In this document: positions 1 to 8,611 of the stretch, one piece after another
Layout: each line of letters begins with the position of its first letter
Position numbering within the stretch: the first letter of the stretch is position 1
Source of the DNA: Thioalkalivibrio sulfidiphilus
GTDB taxonomy: Bacteria > Pseudomonadota > Gammaproteobacteria > Ectothiorhodospirales > Ectothiorhodospiraceae
NCBI RefSeq assembly: GCF_000377945.1
Contig: NZ_KB898954.1
Location: 1-33,626, forward strand
Direction: 5' to 3'
Length of the DNA stretch: 33,626 nt
Translations under genes and position numbers: made by a program
The notes under the pieces: model-generated
Seen by the model: the letters and a program-made list of their open reading frames with translations, nothing else
Databases searched by the model: none
What the model was told of the DNA's origin: nothing

Positions 1-117
1 GTGCAGGTTCCAGGCAACATTGAAGGGGGCACCGCCCAGGACGCGACGGTCAGGGAAACAATCGAACAGGACCTCGCCGAACACGACGGGGCCCGGAGGC
101 GTGCGCTTGGCAGTCAT
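1..117 (-). CDS. PfkB-family sugar kinase, N-terminal part only
   Basis: The first 39 codons of a minus-strand gene run off the left edge. The translation contains FGEVLFDCFPDRRVLGGAPFN, the opening of PfkB/ribokinase-family carbohydrate kinases (fructokinase-like): an N-terminal strand with Gly-Glu, followed by the substrate-binding LGGAPFN segment. Family members phosphorylate sugars in the cytoplasm with ATP. The catalytic GAGD motif lies outside the window, so substrate and integrity cannot be judged. The ATG at 115-117 has no clear Shine-Dalgarno sequence. The gene follows the diguanylate cyclase on the same strand after a 186-bp gap filled by a repeat, so the two are probably not tightly co-transcribed. 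Confidence 0.75.
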   Translation of the reverse strand, partial: MTAKRTPPGPVVFGEVLFDCFPDRRVLGGAPFNVAWNLH

Positions 118-159
118 GCCAACAGCTTACGGGGGTAGGGCGGCAAGGGCAAAGGGGGT

Positions 160-228
160 TTGTCAGTTGTCAGTTGTCAGTTGTCAGTTGTCAGTTGTCA
201 GTTGTCAGTTGTCAGTTGTCAGTTGTCA
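160..228. repeat. Heptamer tandem array, TTGTCAG x 9.9
   Basis: Nine perfect consecutive copies of TTGTCAG plus a final TTGTCA, with no sequence divergence between units. The array lies between the 3' end of the diguanylate cyclase gene and the start of the PfkB kinase gene. Perfect short-unit arrays of this kind can change copy number by slippage. The period is seven, and because the array is intergenic a change would alter spacing rather than reading frame. Confidence 0.97.
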
Positions 229-272
229 AAAGACTGAATCACACGGACGTCGCGTCAAGGGTTTTTCAACAA

Positions 273-300
273 CGGACAACTGACCACTGACCAATAACAA
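273..300. repeat. Inverted partner of the TTGTCAG array
   Basis: This stretch holds CAACTGACCACTGACCA, the reverse-complement vocabulary (CTGAC words) of the array at 160-228, with imperfect spacing. It stands 3 bp from the diguanylate cyclase stop codon. With the array it could form an imperfect hairpin around a roughly 45-bp spacer. The same GTCAGTGG word recurs at 31856-31883, about 31 kb away. Confidence 0.75.
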
Positions 301-303
301 CCT

Positions 304-1659
304 TCAATGCAACACACAGCGATTACGCCCGGAATTCTTCGCCTCGTACAAGGCGCGGTCGGCATTGTCGAAGGCGGTCTCCGGGGTGTCGCCCTCGGCG
401 AACAGGGCGATGCCGGCGGAGATGGTGATGGGGACGCGCTCGCCGCGGAAGTGAAAGCCGAGTTCGGCGATCTCGGTGCGCATCTTCTCCGCGATGGCCA
501 GCGCATCCTGACCGCTCGCCCCGGTGAGCAGCATGACGAACTCCTCGCCACCGTAGCGGGCCACCATGTCGGTCTCCCGGATGCGTTCCTTGAGCTTCTG
601 TGCCACGGCGCGGATCACCTTGTCGCCCGCCTTGTGACCGTAGGAATCGTTGATGCGCTTGAAGCGATCCACGTCCCACATGATCAGTGCCAGCGGCGTT
701 TTGAAACGCTTCCAGCGACTGTATTCCTGGGCGAGACGCTCGTCGAAGGCCTGGCGGTTGGGCACACCGGTGAGCTGATCGATGAGCGCCTGCTTGCGCT
801 CGTCTTCCATGGTGCGGCGCAGGCCCTGGGCCTCGTGCTCCAGCTGCACGATGCGTGCGCGCATGCGCTCGGCCCGCGTACGGTAGTCTTCGGCGCGACG
901 CTCATCGGCCTCCCGGAAACTGCGCACGTGTTCACCGATGGCGTCCAGGCGCAGGGAGACCATGGCACGCAGTTCGTCCAGGCTGCCTGCCTGGGCCATG
1001 CCCGTCTGCAGCTCTCGCACCTCGCCCTGGATGCGGGTCTCCAGTGACACGCCTTCCTGGCGCGCCGCGTCCATGTCGCTGTTCTGCCCGGTCAGGAAGG
1101 CGTCGAACTCGCCCAGACGGTCGGTGATCTCCTTGAGGAAGGACTCCAGCTCGTGGCGTTCCCGCTGGGCGCGCAGGCACTGCTCCTTGAGTACATTGGC
1201 CACGCCGGTCAGCATCAACCCCCAGTCCGCCGGCGCCTGATCACGCTCCAGGCGTTCGATCAGGTTCTCCAGTTCGCCGCGCAGGCCGGGTACCGCCGGC
1301 AGTCGATCCTGCAGGGCTTCGAGGAATGCCGTCGGGGCCGCGGTGGCGGCCGGTGAGAGGTCAGGGGCATCGTCCCGGGATGACGAAGACGATGTATCGG
1401 GAAGATCCACATCCCTGAGCACCGCCTGCAGACGGGCGGCCAGCGCCTCGACCCGGGCAGGTTCCAGCTCGGTGCCGAGGGATGAGATGATCTCGCCGAG
1501 GGCCTGGTCCAGGACCGGGGACTGGCCCTGAGCGCAGCGACCCAGTCGCTCGGCGAGCTTGCGCAGGGCGGACTCGGCCTCCCGCCGCTGGTCCAGCTCA
1601 CGCTCCAGCTCGCGGATCACGTCCAGGTACTTCAGCTTCCTCTGCTCGTCTTCGGACAC
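304..1659 (-). CDS. Cytoplasmic diguanylate cyclase (GGDEF) with coiled-coil N-terminus
   Basis: A 451-residue protein that should make cyclic di-GMP from two GTP. The C-terminal 160 residues or so form a GGDEF domain with an active-site GGEEF. The product-inhibition I-site RETD lies five residues before it (RETDMVARYGGEEF), so both catalysis and feedback look intact. The N-terminal two thirds have no membrane segment or signal peptide. They are rich in charged heptad-like stretches (residues 5-40 and about 160-290), consistent with coiled coils that bring two cyclase domains together. The input signal is unknown. The start is GTG at 1657-1659; no strong ribosome-binding site is visible. It is one of two GGDEF genes here; the other (26659-27993) is membrane-bound. 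Confidence 0.9.
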   Translation of the reverse strand: MSEDEQRKLKYLDVIRELERELDQRREAESALRKLAERLGRCAQGQSPVLDQALGEIISSLGTELEPARVEALAARLQAVLRDVDLPDTSSSSSRDDAPDLSPAATAAPTAFLEALQDRLPAVPGLRGELENLIERLERDQAPADWGLMLTGVANVLKEQCLRAQRERHELESFLKEITDRLGEFDAFLTGQNSDMDAARQEGVSLETRIQGEVRELQTGMAQAGSLDELRAMVSLRLDAIGEHVRSFREADERRAEDYRTRAERMRARIVQLEHEAQGLRRTMEDERKQALIDQLTGVPNRQAFDERLAQEYSRWKRFKTPLALIMWDVDRFKRINDSYGHKAGDKVIRAVAQKLKERIRETDMVARYGGEEFVMLLTGASGQDALAIAEKMRTEIAELGFHFRGERVPITISAGIALFAEGDTPETAFDNADRALYEAKNSGRNRCVLH

Positions 1660-1695
1660 CTAGTGACGTCCCTGCGGTCTGTGCTCGTGAATGGG

Positions 1696-2580
1696 TCAGT
1701 GATCAGTCCAGTGAGGCAGGGTGATGCCTTCAGGCACCACGATCTCCACACCCACCGGCAGATGATCTGAGTAATTCACATTGTAGACGTGCACCTGCTC
1801 CACGCCCAGACCGGGCGTGACGAGGATGTGGTCAAAGGCATGGGCGGGACGCCAGCTGGGATAGGTCTTGTGGGCGGCCAAGGGTTCCTGCAGGCGGGTT
1901 TGGCGCACCAGGCGCTTGACCTCATCCGCGTGGCAGGAGCAGTTCATATCCCCCATCACCACCACGTGCTCGTGATCCCGCAGCACCTCGGCGATGTACT
2001 CCATCTGCAGGCGCCGGTCCCGTTTTCCCAGCGACAGGTGCACCAGCATGAACACCAGGGAACCGGAGCCCTGCTCCGCTCCGAAGTGGGCCTCCAGGGC
2101 GCCGCGGCCTGGGATCACGCTGGGCAGCCTGTGCTCCACCACGGTGTGGGGATGGTAGCGGGACAGCAGCCCCAGGCTGTGCTGGGCGATCTTGCCCAGG
2201 TTGCGATTGGTCTGGCTGTACCAGTAGGGCAGGTCGCTGCGCTCGGAGAGGTACTGGGCCAGGTTGATGAACTGGCTGCGCAGGCTGCCGGCGTCCAGTT
2301 CCTGCAGGCCCACCAGGTCGAAGCCGGAGATGAAGCGCGCCACGCTGTCCAGGTTGCCCAGACGCCCCTGGTAGGGCAGCACGTGTTTCCAGCTGTTGGT
2401 GAAGTAGTGGTGAAACCGGGTGGCACTGATGCCCACCTGCACGTTGTAGCTCAGCACTCGGATGCGCTGGCCGGTGATCGGTGGCGTGCTCGGCCCCACC
2501 TCCAGCAGGCCCTCGCCCGCATCCACGGAGGGCTGCGCGGAATAGGTGTGAAAGGGTTTGGCGGGCGTATGCTGAGTCAT
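1696..2580 (-). CDS. Endonuclease/exonuclease/phosphatase (EEP) family protein
   Basis: A 294-residue member of the EEP fold (DNase I/exonuclease III/inositol phosphatase-like), metal-dependent phosphodiesterases. The signature residues are present in order: the Asn of LSYNVQVG, the Glu of GLQELDAG, the Asp-Asn pair of VMGDMNCS, and the C-terminal SDHLPV Asp-His. No signal peptide or membrane segment is seen. The substrate cannot be deduced; nucleic acid, phospholipid and inositol phosphates are all possible in this family. I chose the ATG at 2578-2580 because translation upstream of it looks unlike the family; a start 20 codons earlier is also open. The last residues (WTDH) and the stop fall in a GTCAGTG-type word resembling the nearby repeats, so the extreme C-terminus may be repeat-derived. 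Confidence 0.82.
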   Translation of the reverse strand: MTQHTPAKPFHTYSAQPSVDAGEGLLEVGPSTPPITGQRIRVLSYNVQVGISATRFHHYFTNSWKHVLPYQGRLGNLDSVARFISGFDLVGLQELDAGSLRSQFINLAQYLSERSDLPYWYSQTNRNLGKIAQHSLGLLSRYHPHTVVEHRLPSVIPGRGALEAHFGAEQGSGSLVFMLVHLSLGKRDRRLQMEYIAEVLRDHEHVVVMGDMNCSCHADEVKRLVRQTRLQEPLAAHKTYPSWRPAHAFDHILVTPGLGVEQVHVYNVNYSDHLPVGVEIVVPEGITLPHWTDH

Positions 2581-2670
2581 GATGTCTGGCTGATGGGCAC
2601 TGACCTGATAGTGGTGGCACCTGCGCCCACTTTCAAGCAAGGGTCCGGCCCAAAGGCCGGGCCGAGCCGA

Positions 2671-3321
2671 TCAGCGGGCGGCCGTGGTCTCTGCGCCGGC
2701 CTTCTCCACCAGGTGCCCCATGACCCGCACCATGTTCTCGAAGCCGCCCGCCATGGTGGCGGTGACCAGGTAACGGCCGTCCACCACCACCGAGGGCACG
2801 CCCTCGATGCGGTAGTCCCGGGTCTTCTGGATGGCCTCGCGCACCCTGGCGGTCACCTCGTCGGAGACCATCGCCTCGCGGAAGGCGGCCGGATCCACAC
2901 CCTCCCTTTCCACGAATCGCAGGATGGAGCGCTCATCCGCCATGCGCCGGCCCTGGGCATGGATGGCATGGAAGAAGGGGTCATGCAGCTGATCGAATAC
3001 ACCCATGTGCTCGAAGGCGTAGAACACCCGGGCGTGCAGGGCCCAGAGGTCATTGAACACGGCCGGCAGGTAACGGAACTGCACGTGGTCGGGCTTGGCA
3101 TCCTTCCACTGTTTCAGGTGTGGCTCGAAGTGGTAGCAGTGGGGGCAGCCGTACCAGAACAGCTCCACCACCTCCACCTGGCCATCCGCCACCCGGGTAG
3201 GCACGGGCTGGGGCAGGACGATGTAGTCGATGCCCTCCGTCGGCTCGCTGGCCTGCACGGGCAGGGCCAGCAGGGCCATCGCGAACAGGATCGAAAACAG
3301 GGTGCCAGGAAAACGGGTCAT
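2671..3321 (-). CDS. dsbA: Thiol:disulfide interchange protein DsbA-like
   Basis: A 216-residue periplasmic oxidoreductase. Residues 1-24 form a signal peptide (hydrophobic core LFSILFAMALLALPV, cleavage probably after VQA). The thioredoxin-fold active site is C59-P-H-C62, the DsbA type, and the cis-proline loop GVPSVVV is present near the C-terminus. DsbA introduces disulfides into exported proteins and is reoxidised by DsbB, which is not in this window. The ATG at 3319-3321 is preceded by a GAGG ribosome-binding site. Only 8 bp separate it from ccsA upstream, so it is very likely co-transcribed with the cytochrome c biogenesis genes. In that setting it may also act on apocytochrome CXXCH thiols, which is inference. 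Confidence 0.92.
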   Translation of the reverse strand: MTRFPGTLFSILFAMALLALPVQASEPTEGIDYIVLPQPVPTRVADGQVEVVELFWYGCPHCYHFEPHLKQWKDAKPDHVQFRYLPAVFNDLWALHARVFYAFEHMGVFDQLHDPFFHAIHAQGRRMADERSILRFVEREGVDPAAFREAMVSDEVTARVREAIQKTRDYRIEGVPSVVVDGRYLVTATMAGGFENMVRVMGHLVEKAGAETTAAR

Positions 3322-3329
3322 GCAATGCC

Positions 3330-4694
3330 TCACAGTGTGCCGTAGGAGTGCAGGCCGGAGAGGAAGATGTTCACGCCGATGAAGGCGAAGGTGGTGATGA
3401 ACAGGCCCACGATGGCCCACCAGGCCATGGGCACACCACGCCATCCCTTGGTGAATCGCATGTGCAGCCAGGCCGCATAGTTGAGCCACACGATCAAGGC
3501 CCAGGTCTCCTTGGGATCCCAGGACCAGTAGCCGCCCCAGGCCTCGGCCGCCCACATGGCGCCCAGGATGGTGGCGATGGTGAAGAAGGCGAAGCCGAGC
3601 GCGATGACCTTGTACATCACGTCATCCATGACCTCGCGGCTGGGTAGGCGGGTGGCCAGCAGGCCGTCGGGATTGACCCGCTCACCCCGGGCACGCAGAA
3701 GATAGGCCACGCCCAGCATGGCGGCGATAGCGAAACCGCCGTAACCCACGAAGTTGGCGGGCACGTGGATCTTCATCCACCAGCTCTGCAGGGCCGGCAC
3801 CAGCGGCTCGATGAGGTGCGCCTCGCGGTCGAACACGTACCAGAGCAGGAAGCACACCGAGGCGCTGACCACCATCATCACGAAGCCGCCCATCGCACGG
3901 CTGCGGGTGCGGTATTCGTAGTAGAGGTACATGACCGTGGTCATCACGGCGAACTGGATGAACACCTCGTAGAGGTTGCTGACCGGGATGTAGCCCCAGG
4001 TGGGGTCGTGCAGGTAGGTCTCGCGCCAGCGCACCAGCAGGCCGGCCAGGCCCATCACCGCGCCGCTCCAGGCCAGCGCGGTGCCCACCCGTGCGGGGAA
4101 GTCGCTGCGCGCGAACAGGCCGATCAGTGCGGCGGCGGTGACGATCAGGAACATGGGCGCGATGAACTGCACGCCCATCCGGATGTTGTTCATGCCCACG
4201 TACACCAGGGCGGCGCCGATCACACCGGTCACCGCCAGCATGATCAGGGCCGGCTGGATGGCCGGGCGGCCATCCTTATAGCGGAACAGGGGGGCGAGAT
4301 AGGTGGCGGTGGCGCCGAACAGCAGCACGCACATCCACATGGTGGCGGTCTCGCCGGAGACCAGGAATTTGAGGAAGAAGTTGGTATCGGCCCGGGCCAG
4401 GTCCCCGGGATCGGACAGGCTCCAGCCGTGGTAGCTCAGGATGCCCAGCAGGCTGAGCCCCGCCACCGCCAGGCTGAAGGCCTGGAAGGGGCGCCAGAAC
4501 CAGCCCAGCCAGAGGATGCCCGGCGCCACGATCAGCAGCACGCTGATCTCGTAGACGTCCATGCGCCCGCCATACATGGCCAGAACAAAGACCGTTGCAG
4601 CGGTCACCAGGGCGGCCCAGGCCCAGTCCAGGTGACTGAGGCGACGGAACCAGCCGGGCTGTTCGATCTGAATGGCCTCGTGGGGAACGGACAT
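3330..4694 (-). CDS. ccsA: System II cytochrome c biogenesis protein CcsA (ResC-like)
   Basis: A 454-residue polytopic inner-membrane protein with many hydrophobic helices. It carries the haem-handling WWD-type motif GGYWSWDPKETWALIVWL close to the C-terminus, plus conserved helix segments such as NLYEVFIQFAVMTT and HVPANFVGYGGFA. With ResB/CcsB it forms the system II haem exporter and cytochrome c synthetase, which attaches haem to CXXCH motifs at the periplasmic face. Some databases call this protein CcsB, so symbols may be swapped. The ATG at 4692-4694 has a good AGAGGT ribosome-binding site. It lies 52 bp after resB and 8 bp before dsbA, forming a resB-ccsA-dsbA operon. The cytochrome c4 gene upstream is a natural client. 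Confidence 0.93.
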   Translation of the reverse strand: MSVPHEAIQIEQPGWFRRLSHLDWAWAALVTAATVFVLAMYGGRMDVYEISVLLIVAPGILWLGWFWRPFQAFSLAVAGLSLLGILSYHGWSLSDPGDLARADTNFFLKFLVSGETATMWMCVLLFGATATYLAPLFRYKDGRPAIQPALIMLAVTGVIGAALVYVGMNNIRMGVQFIAPMFLIVTAAALIGLFARSDFPARVGTALAWSGAVMGLAGLLVRWRETYLHDPTWGYIPVSNLYEVFIQFAVMTTVMYLYYEYRTRSRAMGGFVMMVVSASVCFLLWYVFDREAHLIEPLVPALQSWWMKIHVPANFVGYGGFAIAAMLGVAYLLRARGERVNPDGLLATRLPSREVMDDVMYKVIALGFAFFTIATILGAMWAAEAWGGYWSWDPKETWALIVWLNYAAWLHMRFTKGWRGVPMAWWAIVGLFITTFAFIGVNIFLSGLHSYGTL

Positions 4695-4746
4695 AGCACT
4701 TACCTCTCGAAAAACGACACGCCAGTGGGGGTTTCCGTGTTTGTGA

Positions 4747-6783
4747 TTATGTGGGCTGTTCCTGCGGGGATCCGTCACGGTCGGATGGGGGCTGTCTGCC
4801 CAGGGCGGCAGCGGAAAGCACACCGAATTCCTTGTCGAATTCCACCATATTCCGGTTGCTGGTACCAGCGAACACCACTCGGCTGCGGCCTTCGCCGGCC
4901 GGGGTCACCCACAGCCAACAACGCCGGTGGGCCACGTAGAACATCAGGAAGATGCCGATGGTAAGCATGATGCTGCCGAAATAGACCACACCCTGGCCGG
5001 GGGACTTGGTGATCATCAGGCCGGAGGCCTCGATCTGCTCGAAACCGGTCAGGTGCAGGAACACCGGCGAACCGTAGAAGTGGATGGCGTTGGCCGCCAC
5101 CACGGCATCTTCCAGGAACACCTGGTCGGCCTCCGTGATCTCATCGACACCCTCCTCTGCCAGCACCTCCAGGTACAGGGCCTGCAGGCCGGCATGCAGC
5201 ACGCGGATGAACACCTCGGTGACCTGGGAGACCTGTTCCGGCGGCGTGCGGGATTCGATCTCCCGGGCGATGGCGTCATAGCCACCCTGGGCGAACAGCA
5301 GCATGAGCCGCTCCATGGTGCGGCGCACCTGCTCCTGCACCTCCTCGTCGCCACGCACCTCGGCGACCGCCGCCGTGGTGGTGGAGCGTGCGACCTCGGC
5401 GATCACCGCCGGGTTCTGAAGCATGGCATGGAAGGTCATGAAACGCTGCAGGCTGCCCCTGGGATCGGCGGGGATGTGCAGGTACTGAAATTCATCGGCC
5501 ACACTCTCGCGCACACCGCTCAGGTAGAACAGCCGGCCTTCCTGCTCCACGGGCGCCATGTAGTTCTGATACTCCATGGCCACGCCGGTGCGGTCACGCA
5601 GACGGAAGGTGAAGCTGGGGCCGAAATTACGGTTGAAACGCTGGCCCTGCTCGTCCAGGAAGGGATTGATGTTGTGCAGTGCGAAGTCGTGCAGCTCCAG
5701 GGTCCATTCACCCCGGTCCACCACTTCCATGGGATAGTTCTGGAACACGTTGCCCTCAAACGGCACCGGCTCCAGACCGCGCTCGTTCAGCGGCCAGATG
5801 TTGATGTTCAGCCTGGAGCCGCCGTCGCCGAAGCTCGCCTGGTAGATGGCATGTCCCTTGTAGATGAGCGGATGGTTGACGGCGATGGTCTGCTCCAGGG
5901 GCTCGGGCAGGTCGTTGTCGTAGATCACCAGGTCGCTCTCGAAGGAGCGTGGCGCGCCGGTGGAGTGATGCTCGACCCGGAACTGGCGCACCTCCACGGT
6001 GAACGGCAGTTCCTGGACCAGGAAACCATCGCGCATGGGGATGAACACCACGTTGGCGCGCCGGCCCTCGGGGATCTCCACGGTGCCCCGGAAGGAACGG
6101 TTGGAGGCGCCCAGACGACTCTCCGGGGGCACCTGGGAGGCCGGAATGTCCCGGGTCTCCACCACCAGCCGGCCGGTCAGTTCGGCCAGCTTGAGCGGCA
6201 TGCGACCGTCCATCACGGCGCCCACGCAAATGATCACGATGGCCACGTGGGTGAACAGGTAGCCCAGGCGGTTGGAGGCGCCCTTCATGGCCGAGACCAC
6301 CTGGTGATCGCCATGGTCCTTGACCCGCACCCGGTAACCGCGGCTGCTCAGGGCGCGACTGGTGCGGTCGATGGCCGCGGCGGGGGCCATGTCCACCTCA
6401 TCGGCCACGTGGTGCTGGAAGCTGCGCAGGGATTTTTCCTTCACCGACATGCGGAACTGGCGCATGTCGCGCACCATCGAGGGCGCGTGGCGATAGACAC
6501 AGACGCTGGTGGAGACCACCAGGAAGGTCAGGATCACCAGGAACCAGCCGGCGGAGTAGACATCGTAGAGGGCCATGCCGGCGAAGATCTCGTGCCAGAA
6601 GGGCCCAAACTTGAGCAGGTAGTCCTGGTAGGGCTGGTTCTGCTGCAGCACCGTACCGATCACGGAGGCGATCGCCAGGGCCACCAACAGGGTGATGGCC
6701 AGGTTCATGGAACCCAGGAATTCCAGCAGGATGGCGCCGGTGGAGCGCTGCCCGCGGGTGACCGCCTTGGTGGTACTGCTCAT
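4747..6783 (-). CDS. resB: System II cytochrome c biogenesis protein ResB/CcsB-like
   Basis: A 678-residue membrane protein, the partner of CcsA in system II cytochrome c maturation. It begins with two transmembrane helices (EFLGSMNLAITLLVALAIAS and the segment near WFLVILTFLVVS). A third helix (YLFTHVAIVIICVGAV) is followed by a large periplasmic domain of about 400 residues, and there is a final helix near the C-terminus (YFGSIMLTIGIFLMFYVAH). The N-terminal SMNLAITLLVALAIASVIGT segment is typical of ResB. I chose the ATG at 6781-6783, which places the first helix at the usual distance; a start 12 codons upstream is possible. The protein should chaperone apocytochrome and help reduce its cysteines. 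It heads the resB-ccsA-dsbA operon. Confidence 0.92.
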   Translation of the reverse strand: MSSTTKAVTRGQRSTGAILLEFLGSMNLAITLLVALAIASVIGTVLQQNQPYQDYLLKFGPFWHEIFAGMALYDVYSAGWFLVILTFLVVSTSVCVYRHAPSMVRDMRQFRMSVKEKSLRSFQHHVADEVDMAPAAAIDRTSRALSSRGYRVRVKDHGDHQVVSAMKGASNRLGYLFTHVAIVIICVGAVMDGRMPLKLAELTGRLVVETRDIPASQVPPESRLGASNRSFRGTVEIPEGRRANVVFIPMRDGFLVQELPFTVEVRQFRVEHHSTGAPRSFESDLVIYDNDLPEPLEQTIAVNHPLIYKGHAIYQASFGDGGSRLNINIWPLNERGLEPVPFEGNVFQNYPMEVVDRGEWTLELHDFALHNINPFLDEQGQRFNRNFGPSFTFRLRDRTGVAMEYQNYMAPVEQEGRLFYLSGVRESVADEFQYLHIPADPRGSLQRFMTFHAMLQNPAVIAEVARSTTTAAVAEVRGDEEVQEQVRRTMERLMLLFAQGGYDAIAREIESRTPPEQVSQVTEVFIRVLHAGLQALYLEVLAEEGVDEITEADQVFLEDAVVAANAIHFYGSPVFLHLTGFEQIEASGLMITKSPGQGVVYFGSIMLTIGIFLMFYVAHRRCWLWVTPAGEGRSRVVFAGTSNRNMVEFDKEFGVLSAAALGRQPPSDRDGSPQEQPT

Positions 6784-6958
6784 AAATAATGGTTCTCTTG
6801 TCTTGCGCCCCCACCGCACGGGGATCGCGCCTCAACCCTGCGCCTTATCCCGGCGCTCGCCCGGAGCCCGTGGAGCGGGCTTAGGCATTGTGGTTTGACC
6901 CTCCGGACGCCACAAGTTCACTCAGGCAGCGCGGGGACATGATGGATTATCGTGCGCC

Positions 6959-6988
6959 AAAAAAAGGGTGGACCAGGCCACCCTTTTT
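6959..6988 (-). terminator. Intrinsic terminator downstream of cytochrome c4
   Basis: An 11-bp stem (6961-6971 with 6978-6988; arms AAAAAGGGTGG and CCACCCTTTTT) encloses a 6-nt loop. Read on the minus strand it ends in seven T residues. It lies 32 bp past the cytochrome c4 stop codon and separates that gene from resB, so the two are probably separate transcripts. Confidence 0.88.
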
Positions 6989-7020
6989 CTGACGGATCAG
7001 CGAGATACCCCGATTCGTGA

Positions 7021-7638
7021 TCAGTTGCGGCTCAGGCCGGCCATGTACTGGGAAACGGCCTCGATCTCCGCGTCCGTCATGCGGCGGGCGATATTGCGCA
7101 TCATGCGGCCGTTGTCGTTGGCGCGGCTCTCGTCGCGGAAGTAGCGCAGCTGGTCAGCATTGTACTTGGCGTGCTGACCGGCCACCTTGGGGAACATGGC
7201 AGCGGGATTGCCCTGGCCATTGGGGCCGTGGCAGGCGATACAGGCGGCCACGCCGGTGGCGGCATTGCCACCGCGGTAGATCTGCTCACCCAGCTCGACC
7301 ATGGACGCATCGGCGGTGCCGGGGGTGATGGTCTGGGAGGCGTAGAAGGCCGCCAGGTCACGCATGTCCTGGGTGCTCAGGTTGGCCACCTGACCGGCCA
7401 TCAGCACGTTCTGGCGGCGGCCTTCCTTGTAGTCCACCAGCTGCTTGAACAGGTAGGCCTCGCCCTGGCCGGCCAGCTTGGGCCACTCGGGGTTCACGCT
7501 GTTGCCGTCGGCACCATGGCAGGCGGCGCAGGAGGCGGACAGGCCCTTGCCACGGGTCGCATCGCCGGCATCGGCCATCACCGGGGCGGACAGGGCAAGC
7601 CCGAGGGCTGCGAGGGCAATCAGAGCGTACTTGTTCAT
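7021..7638 (-). CDS. Dihaem cytochrome c4
   Basis: A 205-residue periplasmic electron carrier. A signal peptide (residues 1-22, ending PVMA/DA) precedes two homologous class I cytochrome domains. Their haem sites are C37AACH41 and C133IACH137, and likely Met ligands lie in NVLMAGQV and GRMMRNIA. This two-domain arrangement is that of cytochrome c4, which passes electrons from the bc1 complex or other donors to terminal oxidases, notably cbb3-type. The ATG at 7636-7638 has an upstream CAGGAG sequence. The gene is divergent from engB across a 195-bp gap and is followed by a strong terminator. Its closeness to the system II haem-attachment genes fits its need for covalent haem. Confidence 0.95.
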   Translation of the reverse strand: MNKYALIALAALGLALSAPVMADAGDATRGKGLSASCAACHGADGNSVNPEWPKLAGQGEAYLFKQLVDYKEGRRQNVLMAGQVANLSTQDMRDLAAFYASQTITPGTADASMVELGEQIYRGGNAATGVAACIACHGPNGQGNPAAMFPKVAGQHAKYNADQLRYFRDESRANDNGRMMRNIARRMTDAEIEAVSQYMAGLSRN

Positions 7639-7833
7639 CGCGGATGTACTCCTGGTGACATCTAGGATTTACTGAGAGGGAATCGTTATTTTATGAGCCA
7701 TGGGTGGCCCGAAAACATTGACCCGGGTCCCGGCCATTGCCAAAAATGGCTGCACTGTATACCACAAAACCCCAGCCCGCAAAAGCCAAGGGCCCCTGCC
7801 TGCCGGGCCTGAACCCCCTCCGGAGCACGTCGC

Positions 7834-8463
7834 TTGAACCCCTTCTACCAGCAGGCCCGTTTCCTGATCAGCGCCGCCAAACCCGACGGCTTCCCCCCCG
7901 ACGAGGGCATGGAGGTGGCTTTCGCCGGCCGCTCCAATGCGGGCAAGTCCAGTGCCATCAACGTGCTGTGCAACCAGCGCGCCCTGGCCCGCACCAGCAA
8001 GACCCCGGGTCGCACCCAGCTGATCAATTTCTTTGCCCTGGATGAGACCCGGCGCCTGGTGGATCTGCCCGGCTACGGCTATGCCAAGGTCCCGGAAGCC
8101 ATGCGCAGGGCCTGGCGCAAGCTCATGGAGCACTACCTGGGCGAGCGCGCGTGCCTGAAAGGGCTGGTGGTGGTCATGGACATCCGCCACCCGCTCACGG
8201 ACCACGACTGGACCATGCTGGGCTGGGCCCGGGAACGGGGTCTGGCGGTGCACGTGCTGCTGACCAAGGCCGACAAAATCCGCCGGGGCCCGGCCATGGA
8301 GACCGCCCGGCAGGTGGCCCGCGCCCTGGGCGATGCCGGCATCGAGGCCACGGTACAGCCCTTCTCGGCCCTCAAGCGGGAGGGGGTGGACGACGCCCAC
8401 GGCATCCTGGACCAGTGGCTGGGGGTAACCGCGGAACCCGGGGCCCGGGCTGCGTCGGAGTAA
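7834..8463 (+). CDS. engB: Ribosome biogenesis GTPase EngB (YihA/YsxC)
   Basis: A 209-residue TRAFAC-class GTPase needed for large ribosomal subunit assembly and normally essential. The G1 P-loop is GRSNAGKSS (residues 32-40), G3 is DLPGYG, G4 is TKAD, and the G5-like SALKREG follows. Length is usual for the family. The start is TTG at 7834, which fits the family's N-terminus and has a GGAG ribosome-binding site about 9 nt upstream; no ATG lies at a suitable place. It is convergent with polA, with two sRNA genes between. The same engB/small RNA/polA order occurs in enterics (Spot 42) and Pseudomonas (ErsA). Confidence 0.95.
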   Translation: MNPFYQQARFLISAAKPDGFPPDEGMEVAFAGRSNAGKSSAINVLCNQRALARTSKTPGRTQLINFFALDETRRLVDLPGYGYAKVPEAMRRAWRKLMEHYLGERACLKGLVVVMDIRHPLTDHDWTMLGWARERGLAVHVLLTKADKIRRGPAMETARQVARALGDAGIEATVQPFSALKREGVDDAHGILDQWLGVTAEPGARAASE

Positions 8464-8479
8464 AGGCCTTATCGAGGCC

Positions 8480-8525
8480 AAAAAAAACCCCGGTGACCGC
8501 TCGGGGAGAGCTGGTACGACCGGGG
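8480..8525 (-). terminator. Intrinsic terminator of downstream sRNA copy
   Basis: On the minus strand CCCCGGT (8525-8519) pairs with ACCGGGG (8494-8488) and is followed by eight T residues (8487-8480). An inner stem (8508-8515 with 8496-8502, one bulge) shows a UCCCC loop, so this terminator may also present a C-rich seed. Confidence 0.82.
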
Positions 8526-8606
8526 CAGAATGGAGGCTCGACTTGGGGGAATCGAGCCATCCCGCTCAGGGGAGGAAAAGCGGGCAGCGCCGGGCTAGAG
8601 CGCTTG
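8480..8606 (-). ncRNA. C-rich-loop small RNA, downstream copy
   Basis: A structured minus-strand transcript of about 127 nt, predicted between a sigma-E-like promoter and an intrinsic terminator. Three stem-loops can be drawn (plus-strand coordinates). Hairpin 1 pairs 8586-8590 with 8600-8604. Hairpin 2 pairs 8561-8566 with 8579-8584 and has the RNA loop UUUCCUCCCCUG. Hairpin 3 pairs 8535-8541 with 8552-8558 and exposes CCCCCA. The terminator carries a fourth loop, UCCCC. It is homologous to the copy at 8722-8837: loops are kept while hairpin 3 pairs change on both sides, which is evidence for RNA structure. The position downstream of polA and convergent with engB matches Spot 42 and ErsA. 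C-rich loops recall Xanthomonas sX13, whose targets carry G-rich motifs near the start codon. No open reading frame here is convincing. Confidence 0.72.
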
Positions 8607-8611
8607 TAATG

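Noticed and set aside
160-228. Possible CRISPR array in the regular TTGTCAG repeats
   Set aside because: Units are 7 bp and directly adjacent, without spacers, and no cas genes are present. It is a simple tandem repeat.
4927-6789. Long plus-strand open frame (620 codons) opposite resB
   Set aside because: It is the antisense shadow of a well-supported gene in GC-rich DNA; the translation is rich in His, Gly and Gln with no domain likeness. The same holds for the long frames at 1789-3345, 15195-16580, 22119-23465, 26710-28428 and 31942-33291.
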